64,000 nt of DNA from Gnetum montanum (GCA_015680685.1 MNCI01026467.1:555478-619477); one strand, 5' to 3'. Shown: positions 45,558-56,673, counted from the stretch's first letter. The notes: generated by a model from the sequence alone, not told the origin. A program made the numbers and translations.

Positions 45558-46398
45558 TGATGAGCAGCAAGGTACCCCTATGCTCAACCATACGAATACG
45601 AGTGTTTCATGCATGATTCAGTTGAATTCCAAGGACTAAGTGCTTATGCACCCTTGTGAAACAAGGATAGGTTGGTTGATCATTATCTTCCCAAGGTTAC
45701 CTATATGTCATGATTGTACGGTTAAGTAAGCTTGAGGCATATGATTTTTATAGCTTTTATGTTTTTATGTCCTCCACTAATAGGGAAAGAGAGAGGTAAC
45801 TAAGTAACTAATTTAACTTAACTACTCATTAACTAAGTTCTAACTAATCCTAACACTAGCATTTATTCCCACTTGCTGTACACATCCTGAACCAGTGCAA
45901 CACTACTAGGATTACCAAACACTAATCGTTACTAGGTTACCAAGCATTACACGCATGCTCGAAGTGGTCATGCTTGTGTAATTTAATGATTTGCTTAATT
46001 AATCAAAATGAACTACTATGCTACTATCAAAAATGTAAAGTGCATAAAATAAAATAAATGCATAAGAAAATAAAATAAAAGAAATGCATAAGAAAACAAA
46101 TCTCAAGTGTTGCAAGGATGAATCAAATAGCTTGTCTTTATTGCCGTACATAAGGTATGCTTGGGTACATAATGCTTGAATAAAGATCTGTCCACACTTA
46201 GACCTCCTGCTGTGAGCACTTGGAAAATACTCTAACTTTCAAATAGACTACAAGAGTTTCACTACTTGACTGCTAAAAGACTTCTTTCCAATTGTGTGCT
46301 TGGGCACTGTATTTATAATCTTGGGAGCAACTACTCTAATAATTAGAGTAACCACTCTAATAATTAGAATAACTACTAAAGTAACTACTACAATAACT
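45558..46398 (-). repeat. AUT3 5' LTR, type III, truncated
   Basis: Begins tgatgagcagca and follows the 3' LTR through the minus-strand TATA TTATAAATA (46318-46310) and the first units of the ACTCTAATAATT array, then breaks at about 46398 instead of reaching ctcatca. Confidence 0.85.
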
Positions 46399-47989
46399 GA
46401 AAACACCACAAAATTTTGGCCTAGTACTTTCAAACAAGATTCAATTTAAGTCATGCAACTACCCAAGCATGAATACAACATGACCAAACTTGGAGGCCTT
46501 CGAAACAGCCCCGATGGTTCACGATTCAATAGGCAAGGTCCCCCCAAGACCCACAGGTGAATGCATCAACTTTCGACATCTAGAATCAAAAGTTTTAGGC
46601 TCAAAATGTTGAGTTCAGGCTAGCTACACTTTGGTCACGCTAGCTTACGCTGCACAGCGTAAGGATCAGCGTCACCAACTTTTGGAGCCCTGAAACTGAG
46701 TCAAAACAAGCCGAAATCGACGACAAGGGCCCCCCATGACCTTCACCAAGGCCCCCAGAAACTCCCATCCTCCATAAAATCTAAATTTGGGCCTCAAATA
46801 TGCCATTTTGACTTGGTGATGCTGGGGTTACTTCTTCAGATGCTGCATAGCATAAGCACATCGTAACCAAGCAAAAATAGGGTAAAATAAGAAGTTTTAG
46901 GTAGCATCTTCAACACCAGAGGAATGCACAGGGACCAAAAGCACTCATACTTGTTCATAGGCTTCAAAAACTCCAAATTTGAGCCTCAAATGTGCCATTT
47001 TTACTTGGTGACATTGGGGTTACTTTTTTAGACGCTGCACAGCGTGGCCAAAAAAGAACGGCTCAATTTAGGCATCTCCAAGTAGAATTTTGACATGAAT
47101 TCGACTTCTCAAAGCTAGGAAAAAATTGGACATATTCATAGGCTCTAGAAAATCAAGATTTGGGCTTCAAACATGCCATTTAAGCTTGGTCACATTGGGG
47201 CCACACTTTGGTCACACTACACAACGTAAGCACAACGTGACCAAACTAAACAAGCTTGAAACAAAAACCAAATGGAGTCAAACTTTGCACCCAGGCCACC
47301 CTGGAGAGTAGGCAGTAGTCAAGAAACATCAAATAGGCATCAACGTATAAAAATGAGCTTAAAAAAGGGTAGAAATACTTGGTGACGCTGGGGTTACTTT
47401 TCAAGACGCTACACAGCGTAATGCCTAGCGTAATCAACCAAAACAGGGCCAAAACGACATCCAAATCAGCCCAAATTTGGCACACAAAATCCTCATGACC
47501 CATGGCATGTAGATCCACTCTGAAAATGCATCTCACAAGTTAAAAATGGGTTCAAAATGCACTATTTTCAGGTCATAGGTTGTTAGTCACACTGACATGC
47601 TTCCAGCAGCGTAAAACCCAGCATAAACACTTTCATATGCTAGACGCTAGATGCTAATGCTAGAATAGGTTGTGCACACATCAGAGATAGATCCACACAT
47701 GCTAAAGGCTTTAGTAGCACAAAAATAGCATAGAACTACAGATCCAAAGGCCAGACACCCAGATCCACGCTTGTACATTAACATTTGTTGCATTTTTGAC
47801 ATTTTTTTCAGTGTTTCAAGTTGTTACACTGGCCATTATGCACGCCAGCATAAGAGATCTTGGACGCTACACTATACATTGTAACATTTTGTGCATCTAG
47901 TCAACGCACACACCTATCACCTAATCCAAATTTTTCTCACCCCGTAGCCACTGATCTTCTCCCAGATTCGAATCTCACGCCCAAAACCC
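46399..47989 (+). repeat. ~190-bp tandem repeat region (about six units) and flank
   Basis: Units begin near 46628, 46811, 47003, 47184, 47377 and 47578 (spacings 183, 192, 181, 193, about 200). Each carries CTTGGTGACGCTGGGGTTAC-like and GACGCTGCACAGCGTAAG-like segments plus 'caaatttgggcctcaaat'. The core ACGCTGCACAGCGT (46647-46660, 47032-47045) is a perfect palindrome. No coding signal. The region resembles neither AUT nor NA LTRs. It may be the U3 of another LTR family, since a TATA follows. Confidence 0.75.
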
Positions 47990-47997
47990 TATAAATC
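47989..47997 (+). promoter_or_regulatory. TATA-like box downstream of the 190-bp repeats
   Basis: CTATAAATC in a CCAAAACCCTATAAATCTCC context, similar in form to the LTR TATA boxes (CCTATAAATAC). It sits at the 3' edge of the repeat region. Confidence 0.4.
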
Positions 47998-49011
47998 TCC
48001 TATTTTTCCACTAGAACAAGGTTCAAAAAATTTGAATCTCACAGACTTAGGAGATCTGGGCATCAATCTCATATGTTGGGCTTCGTATAGTCTGAAAGCT
48101 GTACACCTACAATCCAAAACCTACATCCTCCCAACACCTGCTCTCATCCATCGGGCCTAAACATCCACCTTGCGACCAAACCGCAACTGCGTTCTGACCG
48201 GTGCACATTCTAATTGTTTATCAATACAAACAGTTTGCATTATTGCTTAGATTCCTAAAGTTTACATTATTTTTCTTGTTCGCATTTTTCCTATTTTCAT
48301 TTGTTTACATTCAATTTTGCATTTTTTTACGTATAACCCAATGCATTGCAATTACGTACGTTCGGGGAAGTCCTCGTTTGATCCACGTGCAAACCAGTCA
48401 AGGCACTCTACCTTCGTTAATTTTTAGCTTGCCCTCAGGTAGAGGTAGGATCTTACTATTTTGTCCATAGATCTCTCTACGTCCATTCATTCTAGACTCT
48501 CACCAATGATTTCAGACAGTACAGTAGAATGGTGCTAGAATGAGGGCCGAACTTGTTTTCTATTTAATCAAAACGCTAATCACGTTCCTGTTCAAATGCT
48601 GCCCAAACCAAGTGCTAAAACCATGCTACTATAGTCCTTATGCTACTACAGTGTTCACACTGCTATAGTACCTCTACAGTGTTTTTTTAATAAAAACACA
48701 TAAAACGCATCCATTTCAAAGCCGAATTCACCGTAATTCGCACCTAGATAAATTTTTAGTGTTCACACGCTAGACACTTAGACAAATTTTTAGTGTTCAC
48801 ACACTGGACACTTAAACAAATTTTCAGTATTCATACACTGCCTATTGGTCACGCTGATGTTCGTCACACTGACGTTGGTCATGCTGATGTGGGTCACGCT
48901 AGACAGTGCAGTCACATTGCGAATGCTACACATTGCACACACTACACATGTAGCCCAAAACACACTTGGCACTTGTTAGCCAGCCTGTACGCTGCCCCAT
49001 CACACATCACC
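47998..49011 (+). other. Untranslated, leader-like region with short tandem repeats
   Basis: No gene. T-rich from 48230 to 48330, then a 34-bp unit repeated three times (48746-48840, AAATTTTTAGTGTTCACAC core), and four 15-bp units GGTCACGCTGATGTT (48847-48906). No clear primer-binding site or LTR end was found. Confidence 0.55.
48746..48906. repeat. 34-bp x3 and 15-bp x4 tandem repeats
   Basis: 34-bp units start at 48746, 48780 and 48814. 15-bp units start at 48847, 48862, 48877 and 48892. Confidence 0.8.
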
Positions 49012-49745
49012 ATGGAGTCATCTCAGAACTTTAACGCATGCACCTTCATAATCCTCACATAGGAATAGTAAAAATTTATCTATGTGAAGATTCAGGCCAA
49101 CCTTCCCCTTGACACCACAGAACAGGAGGCAAAACAAAACTTTGAGTGCATATACATGGGAGGTCATGAATTCATCCCCTCTGTATATGACATCATCCCC
49201 CTTTCTGAGCCTCACCACTGACTCATCTCTCAGCTCCTTCTGGCAAGGAGCCAAAACACACGACGACCCATTGAGGAGTCCCAAAACCAACATGATGTAG
49301 ATAACTTTGAGGCATAATCTAAACCTGAGGATTCATACCACACCCTCAGTTCTCGTGACCATGTTAACCCATCGTTCCACTCATGCGTGGGACAGATGAT
49401 TCATCTTCACGCATCAATGAGCACGCAAGCACCGATGTCCCGACATGAACTACCCACATCCACGTCCACCTAGTACATGCCACCAGTGAAAACACATGGG
49501 GCCACTTTCATTACATCAGCCCCACACATTCAGGGTGTCACCCCACTATTAGTGGCTAGATAAGGAACCACACCCCTTGTTCAACAACCCACTTACTTCA
49601 ACACGTCACACCCTACAATCCCAACTACGAATGTCCAACAAGTTAAGCCTTTCCTTGAACCAAAATAGACCAGTGTAACTACCGCCTCAATGGCTGGACA
49701 ACCACATTCTATTTTTCAAATCTCCTCCTTCCAACTCAGTCATGG
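49012..49745 (+). pseudogene. Decayed Ser/Thr/Pro/His-rich frame, possible gag of NA4
   Basis: From ATG 49012 one frame reads MESSQNFNACTFIILT, then FECIYMGGHEFIPSVYDIIP and Pro/Thr-rich stretches (GVTPLLVAR, PTYFNTSHPTIPTTNVQQ), with roughly ten stops that mostly fit CAG/CAA/CGA/TGG decay. It ends around the box AACTCAGTCATGGGGAAG, which in the AUT copies follows pol. Its position just before the NA spacer is that of gag in NA2, but the sequence is not recognisably the same gag. Could equally be a different captured gene. Confidence 0.4.
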
Positions 49746-51129
49746 GGAAGATGGCCATCCATGCTAACCATTACCATGGCCTCTTAGTTTTTCTACCTTT
49801 TTTTCATGTTTTTGTTTTTTTACAAATTCTTGATTTTTTTCAAATTCTTCTAATTTTACACCATCTTTAGTACATTTGAACCTTCTTGACTATTTTACAT
49901 TTTCTTATATATTTTACTTTATTTTGCTTTCTTTTTTTTAAGTGTGATATTTTCTCATTTTTGCTAGTAAATGTGCTTTATTATCATAGGACACAATGTT
50001 GTTGTAGTTGTTTAATAACCATGGTTTGTGCTTAATGTGTGATTGTTGATTTTTAGTTTCTATTTTTGAATTCTGATGTCTGATAACTTTGACGTGGTTT
50101 ATTTTTTATGGAATAGGCAGTGAGTCCATGTCATCTACCCACTTATTGACTCTATGATTTTCCTTGTTCTAGGAATTTGAGGTCCCTTCCATTAAAGAAA
50201 CTATTAATCAATCGATGACCTTGGTAGTTTTGGAATTATGAAAGATTCAAAGGTCTGTAAAGGGTGTGACTTCAAGGGAACTCAATACTCTTTTTCCTAT
50301 TTTTCTTGCTTGAGTGTTTTTCATAGACTTCTTACCATTCCACACCATCCATTGAAGAAAGTCAAAATAATGTCATTGCATGGTGTGGTTCCCCTTCAAA
50401 AAAAGAAAAAAACAAAAAACAAAAAAAAANNNNNNNNNNNNNNNNNNNNNNNNNNNNNNNNNNNNNNNNNNNNNNNNNNNAGTGGGTGGATCAATCTTAG
50501 AGTGGTGATGCAAAGTCACTAAAAGTGGTTGGTTTTGGTCTGGACTAAGGATGGAACTTCTTGGGTCATTTTAAATACAAATTCCACAAGGGACTTCTTA
50601 TGACCTCAATTTGAAACTCCATTCCATCTTCTCTATCATCCATCCATTCTACTATAATTAACCTCACTACCATGTTCTATGTTATGCTCTATGTCTTACT
50701 TTAATGTGCTGGGATTCTCAAGTAGATTCTTTCGAGTTGGTCTTTAACTTGTCATGTTCATTAAACCAACTATGGGGCCCATGGACTCCTTAGTTGAGGT
50801 TATGCAAAGGAAAAAAGGACATGAGCCTGCTATGGGAAGGACCCAGTTGCATAGCTCTTGGCTTGGTTAGTTAAGGGTCCTTACCTTTGACATCGCTGCA
50901 ATCCAATCTTTCGTGTATTCCATTGCATAAACTACTCAGTACTCAATCTTTCACTTCATTCATCCACTAAATCAGTTTTTCTCCATTTTTTTCAAATTTA
51001 TGAGCTTCAACACCCTATTCTCATGTTTTCATACTAATCTTGGTCTTTAGAGCTTTCATTTGACACCAATTTCACTCAAAAACTCTTCATATTTTGCAAG
51101 TTTGACTAAGGTCAAATTTTGACTATGGT
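49746..51129 (+). other. NA4 spacer between first frame and internal promoter
   Basis: Collinear with NA2 14605-15983: AATAGGCAGTGAGTCCATG, GTGTGACTTCAAGGGAACT, 'ttgcatggtgtggttcccc', 'gttatgcaaagg', 'gggaaggacccagttgca'. Same blocks, inverted, in AUT2 (22300-23150) and AUT3. No coding signal. Interrupted by the N run. Confidence 0.7.
50430..50480. other. Assembly gap (51 N)
   Basis: A run of N follows an A-rich stretch (aaaacaaaaaacaaaaaaaaa), so the gap probably reflects a homopolymer collapse; its length is nominal. Confidence 0.95.
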
Positions 51130-51232
51130 GGTCAACGGTTGCATCATTGAGGCCCCATTGACACATCCATCCTAGTCGATGAGGTGCAATCAACTAGGCC
51201 TCGTTGATGCATCACAAAAACCCTATATATAC
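51130..51232 (+). promoter_or_regulatory. NA4 internal type II promoter-like module
   Basis: TTGCATCATTGAGGCCCC, CATTGACACATC, TAGTCGATGAGG and CCTCGTTGATGCATCA (51130-51215) match the CATCGACGTGGCC / CCTCATCAACGAGGC units of NA4's own 3' LTR, and the TATA box CTATATATAC follows at 51223-51232. It lies about 470 bp upstream of ORF2 and 166 bp before the proposed donor. Confidence 0.58.
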
Positions 51233-51397
51233 CACCGAACACTTTGCAATATTTTACCATTTGCTCATAACACAAGGGGAGTTTTTCAAATTTTTCAAAG
51301 CCCAAAAATCTTTGGGAGCTCATAACCTCCAAAATTTTTATTCAAATCACTCCATTTTTTGATCCTACACTTACCGAAGTTAAGATCTTTATTATGG

Positions 51398-51698
51398 GTG
51401 CTGCAAACCTTAAGGTTTCCAATGAAAAATCAATGAAAATTTTTGTAAATTTTCCTAACTCACCCAAAGGGTTAATAACCTTAACAACATATAAACATCA
51501 AATTTTTCATAAATTAACCCTTCCAACAACCTTTGAGATGATTTATTAATGAAAATACATAAATAAATGATAATTGGATTAATTAAAATAGCCATAACCA
51601 CAAGTTAGCATAGTGTAACTATCCTTAAGAGATAAGGTATCCTAATTGTTTCAAAGTTACACAATAATTGCTAATCCATGATTTTATTGTGATTATAG
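51398..51698 (+). other. Candidate 5' UTR intron before NA4 ORF2
   Basis: Donor TTATTATGG/GTGCTGC (weak), branch-like TTGCTAATCC, acceptor TTTTATTGTGATTATAG ending 51698 directly before ATG. 301 bp. The acceptor half also survives in NA5 (56318-56335, TTTATTGTGATTGCAAAG, AG retained). Confidence 0.45.
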
Positions 51699-54552
51699 AT
51701 GGTACCAAAGCAAAAATATTCATAGGAAGGAGAAAAATTGCAACCATGGGAGAAAAAACCCAAACCTAGAAGGGGCCAGCAAGAACAGGGCCAAGAACTA
51801 CCTAAGGCAACCCATGCAAGAAGACCTTTTCATGAGGAGCCTGAAGTGATATCTGTCCAACAAATTCCAAAGGAAGTAGTATCAACCAAAAAATCACAAA
51901 GAGGAGAAGTGCTTGGACCTGTGCCAAGGCTTGATGTCACTTTGACTCAAGCCTGCCTTGATATCATTAACTCTAAAGAAATTCAATGATCCATTCTTCA
52001 AGAGATCAACTTTGGACCATTTTTAGAGAAGGCTCTAGAGGATGTCAAGACACAATTGTAAACCTCGTCCATGTGGCCAATTATCACATCCAGTGGGGAG
52101 TGGTACATGGAAGAAACACACCTCTTCTAAAATAGTTGAAGGCCAGGATCCATAGTCAAGATCAAAGACAGTCAGGTGTCATATTCAGCAAAAGTTATTG
52201 AACAAGTACTTGGGTTGCCTGACACTGGAACACAACTGGCAGAATTATCCACATAAGGTGACCCTGAGGCCAAGAAGGAGTGGACCCAGCATTTCTATGA
52301 GATGGACTGTAAGGAGTATAGTGCACTCACATCAACAAAGTGATTTATTTCAAGCTTGCAGCCTATCACCTCAATCCAATGGTGAGGCCAAGTAAGGTAA
52401 CTGCTTTCTCCACCCAAGCATGCACTACTCTAAGTAGGAAGTTGCCTATTAACCTTCTACAACTACTATACTTAGAAATTGAAAAATGTTTCAAAGAAAA
52501 TGAATTTGGAATGAAGACCTTGCCCTTTCCATGCCTTATCATAAAACTTTACAAGAGGCCAGACATTATTCACTACTCTAACAACACTCTTAGGCATACT
52601 CCTTTGGCTTCATGATCTAAGATCATGAAAGAGAGGATGCTAGCAATGACTCAATTAGAGAAGCTACTACCACCACCACCCACTTAGGAAATAACACCAG
52701 AGGCCTGTGCAACCATGGAATAGTTCTAGAAAATCTAAGAATAGCTCTTGAGTGAACAAGAGTACTAAGCAGGAATGAGCGAGGCAGATCCATCTGTGTA
52801 GTAGCTAGCGATGAATCACCTTAATGAGGTGGCCCAAATAGTTAGCCAGATAGAGAGGGGTGGTTTCATTTTCTCTACTTAAATAATGTAGTTTCCTTCA
52901 AGGTTGGATCCCAACACTCGAGAGGTGACGGTGTAACTAGCAACACATCATCTATTCCCAGAAATCTTTGGGAATGCCACCATTTTCTCAGTGAGGTTGG
53001 AGGAAGGTGAAGAAAAAATTGTCTTGGTGATGCAACACCAAGGGTAATAAACAATGGTAGAAGTGATAGCTGACTGTGTAGCAGAAGCTTTGAACCCATC
53101 TGCAGCATTTGTACCAGACATATCTACACTCTAAGATGTGCAGATGTCCACATGCATGGTTATCGGGAGGTTAGATGCAGCTCAACATGAAAATTTGTTG
53201 GAATGACTGGTAGGAACCAGGCAACCAACTCCAAACATTTTTGATCTTCCCAAGAACATCACCGCAACCCATTTAGAGCTGATAAATGCAAGGGGCAGAT
53301 GCATTATTTTGGAGGGGTAACTAGAAATGGCCCAAGAGAAAAATCAACACTTGGCTATGAAGGTTGTTGAACTTCATGCCCGACTTGCAAAACAAGAAAT
53401 CCTCAACCCAACAGTGACAAGGGATGAAGCTATCAAATAGCTTTAAGAGTGATTTCAAAAAGCTAAGGAGGAGTCAGTGATGGCCATATTTAAATAGTCC
53501 ATAGCAGAAGCTAAAATTCACTCAATCAAAAAGGACTTGAATCAGATCTACCATGAGAATGAAGCATTAACTGCATAGAATCATCGCATGCGAAATGTTG
53601 ATTCTTAGAAAGATCAAATGCAACAATTCATTCATTAACAACAGGAGCAACTTGCCAAGGTAAACACTAAATTAAAGAAATTAGCTATGGAATATTGCAA
53701 TCTATCAATGGAGGAGGTACGCATCCTACGTCAAAAGTCTACCATCGAGATCACCACCTGGAAGAACGAAGCGCTAAAATTTGAGAAAGTGAAAAATCAC
53801 TACAGGGACCAAGTCCAGTTGCAAAAGGAAGTGAATGAAAAACAAATCCAAATGGCAAAGGAAAAAATAATGAAGCCCTCTAGCAACTCCAACAATGAAA
53901 AGAGATTTGGCAATCCATCATTGATGGGATTGATGCCTACAACAAAGCGGAGATCCACTTGAAGGAGTTGCAGATCGAGGAGATGATAGAGTACATAGAG
54001 TTGGCCAATCTCTATTATGAAAACTTGGCAATGCTAACTCTCAAACGACCATGGTCAAAGTTAGAAAAATAAGTGGCTAGCTCGTATCTCTTATACAAGG
54101 TAGAGTTTTAGTACCACAAGGATGCCAAGTAGAAACTTGAGATTGCTAACACTAAACTCAAAGTTCTCATAGGGTGATTCAAAGATCAATGAGCTATCAC
54201 TAAGAACCTAGCCAAATGGATGAATAACTAACAGGAGTTGAATGACACAATTAGGGTGTTCAACATTGAATGCAAATAGTTTGCTGCCTAGTTTGTCAAT
54301 GCCAAGGAGTTGTTTTTAACAATCTCGTGTCCTTGGGATGTGCCTATTCCAACCCATATTCATGAAGCTGCATGGATGGTGCATGAGCCTAGGAGTAAGG
54401 AGGAGAAAATAAAAGCACTACTAGATGCTTTCCACCTCCCACCTAAAGTCATAGCAACAACAGGATAGTTGCAGCCATCTCAACTGCCTGTGCATGAAGC
54501 TAGTAAAGGTTCCTCGAAGCCTTAGGAACCACCACCACCTAGGACCATCTAA
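51699..54552 (+). pseudogene. NA4 ORF2, divergent type (broken)
   Basis: ATGGTACCAAAGC to ATC-TAA (54550-54552), about 950 codons. N-terminus: WEKKPKPRRGQQEQGQEL, then LDVTLTQACLDIINSKEIQ and FGPFLEKALEDVKTQL, aligning with 'LNFGPFTKFSPKVV' of NA3. PHKVTLRPRRSGPSI and FPCLIIKLYKRPDI mark the end of the globular domain (52250-52600). The coiled-coil part (53250-54300) contains NLSMEEVRILRQKSTIEITT and EKVKNHYRDQVQLQKEVNEK. C-terminal block LFLTISCPWDVPIPTHIHEA is the counterpart of FLQLPCPWEMPTPSNIEA. Protein divergence from NA1-3 parallels the switch to type II modules. Confidence 0.8.
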
Positions 54553-54782
54553 TCTTCTCCAACAAGCTTCACACCATCAAGGAACATGCTATCCAATTTT
54601 GAAGATTTAATTTATGGTGTTCAATTTTGTGTCCTAAATACCTTCATTTTTTATAATGTTCTGATCCGTACACTCCAATTTTTGTCAAATCAATTAGTTG
54701 TTTTATTTGAAGCAAAATCAATCAATAATCCCATACCTTCCTAATTTTGTAAATAGAACTCAAGGAAAAATTTTCATTTAAT

Positions 54783-54792
54783 CGTCAAGATA
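54783..54792 (+). other. NA4 polypurine tract (weak)
   Basis: CGTCAAGATA precedes the LTR where sisters have CGTGGGGGTA; purine content is decayed. Confidence 0.55.
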
Positions 54793-55717
54793 TGATGAGT
54801 CATGTTCTGTCAGTTGCATCGACGTGGCCTCATCATCTAGGCCTCATCAACGAGGCATAGTTGACGCATCATATCATGCATCGACGTGGCCCCATCGACG
54901 TAGTGTCATGTGTTAGCTATAAATATGTGCTTGCAACCGCATTTATGGCATAAGTATATTACAGTTGTAGTAGAGCTCTTGCATTTTTTCCATTTGAAAG
55001 TTAGAATTTTTCCTCTGAGTGCTTGTAGCAAGAGTCATTGAGTGTACGGATTTTTATTTGAGCATTGTTGTACCTAAGCATCATAGTGTGTGCAACAATA
55101 ATGATGAGCTTTCTGATAAACCTTGCAACACTCTAGATAGATTATTTATTTCATTTATGCATTTAATGGTTTTCATTATTTATTAAATTTTTTTAATTAA
55201 TTATTAATTATTTTCTAGTTATTACGTTAATGAAGCAATTAAGCCAAATAGATTACACACATAAGTATGATCGCTTCAAGCGTAACATGTATTTGCTTGG
55301 TAATCCCAACAACATTATTGCTTGGTATGCCTAGTAGCATAGTGCTTGGTTGCCCAATAGCAAATACATGGGTTCAAGACATGTACAAAAAGTGGAAATA
55401 GATACTTATGTTAGGATTAGTTAAATAATTAGTTAATTAGTTAATTTAGATTAGTTAATCAAATCCCTTTTTATCTACAATTTGAGCACCCAACTTTAAA
55501 ACATAAAAATGATAAAAATTGAATGCCTCAGTTACACTTAACCATACCAACAAATGTCACAAGTGTAATTGGGAAGACAACGATTGACCTTAGGGCTAGA
55601 TTCACTTCCTAAAGGACTAAAGCACTAGAAACAATAAAGTCCTTAGAATTCGACTAGATCACGTGCGAATGCTTGTGATTTATATGGTTGGACATAGGGG
55701 TACCTTGCCGCTCATCA
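54793..55717 (+). repeat. NA4 3' LTR, type II
   Basis: 925 bp, TGATGAGTC to GCTCATCA. Array 54816-54905 (GCATCGACGTGGCC twice, CCTCATCAACGAGGC, CCATCGACGTAG), TATA CTATAAATAT at 54917-54926, then the family elements including 'gtgtgcaacaataatgatgag' in place of CAATAAAGAT. Three ~25-bp direct repeats GCTTGGTAATCCCAACA-like start at 55295, 55320 and 55344. Right flank attag. Confidence 0.88.
54816..54926 (+). promoter_or_regulatory. Type II array plus TATA in NA4 3' LTR
   Basis: Repeats of CATCGACGTGGCC and its partial inverse GGCCTCATCAACGAGGC, then TTAGCTATAAATATGTG. Same type as the internal module at 51130-51232 and as the AUT1 LTR. Confidence 0.6.
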
Positions 55718-56673
55718 ATTAGGAACTCCATTCCACTCTCTCTCTCTCTTTCATTCATCTATGCTTTCCATGTCTCACCTCACTATCAATTTCATGTTCT
55801 TGTTCGATGTCCTGGTTTGATGTGTCAAAATTATTAGGTAATTTATTCTAGGTTTTTGTACTTAACCTTCTGTAAACATTAATCATCCACAGGGCCCATA
55901 GACTCCTAGATTTGAAGTTATGGAAGGGCAATAAAAGGCATGTGCCTACTTTGGGAAGGATCCACTTGCATATCTTTTGGTTGGGTTAGTTAAGTTCTTT
56001 ATCCTTAGACACTCTTACAATCAAATCCTTTTGTTTGCCTCATCAATGACATACAATTGTGTTCATTTTTACAACATTTTTCAATGAAACCTTTTATAGT
56101 AACTGTTGTAAATTCTTAAACACTCTTCAAGCATTTCCTTGCATTTGAACTTTTTGAAATTTAATGGACTGCTTATCTATTCCATCATATTTTTCAACCT
56201 TCCCATTAACACTATTATCAAAATTCATCCATCACAATCACAACCTAGCCAAGTGTAACCACTAATGAGACAAGGTACTTCAAAGCTATATGTTACACAC
56301 TGCACACTAATCCACAATTTTATTGTGATTGCAAAGGGAAGCATGGGTGGAACATGTGGACTGGATGCGGGACTATCCTCACAAAGGATGCAACAACAAT
56401 AACACCATGTGACAAGGACTCTTCATGATCATTAAATCTTCTTCCTTGTTCTTCAGCTACGAGAGGGTTGGATGTCAATTTTGTCCAAGGTGTTCTCTTC
56501 TCTTGTCATGAACACCCAATTTTGTAAAAGATTATAATTTGTACACTTGGGCACTTAGAATCTATTTATTCTATCTACATCAGTTTGTATGTTAATCAAT
56601 AATCCCATACCTACCCAATATTTTATAAAGAACTTATTCCTTCCCTTCTTCACTCAAGGACAAGTTTTCACTT
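55718..56673 (+). other. NA5 spacer, intron remnant and ORF2 deletion scar
   Basis: No open frame. (CT)n at 55738-55751. Blocks 'ttatggaagggcaataaaaggcatgtgcctactttggg' and 'ggatccacttgca' match NA2 and NA4. The acceptor region lies at 56318-56336, where the expected ATG reads AAGCATGGGTGG. The deletion lies between about 56340 and 56500. Confidence 0.65.

Larger units (their letters stand above)
36343..46398 (-). mobile_element. AUT3: gag-pol LTR retrotransposon with type III LTRs, 5' LTR truncated
   Basis: Minus-strand order as AUT2: 5' LTR (truncated at about 46398), primer site, gag, PR, RT, RH, IN, 3' untranslated region, PPT, 3' LTR (37304-36343). Inserted into NA3. The left flank is ggtgc; the right flank cannot be compared because the terminal part of the 5' LTR, including most of its array, is missing where unrelated sequence begins. 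Confidence 0.9.
49728..55717 (+). mobile_element. NA4: non-autonomous element with type II modules, 5' end unresolved
   Basis: From the purine box at 49728 onward: spacer homologous to NA2 and the AUT 3' regions, assembly gap, internal type II array and TATA, candidate intron, ORF2, PPT, 3' LTR. What precedes 49728 does not resemble the NA or AUT 5' part, so the 5' LTR is missing or the element has exchanged its 5' half. Inserted in NA5. Confidence 0.78.

Noticed and set aside
46628-47600. CRISPR-like or centromeric satellite array
   Set aside because: Repeats are ~190 bp and diverged without short conserved repeats plus unique spacers, and the context is plant. Only about six units exist, so a centromeric satellite is not supported.
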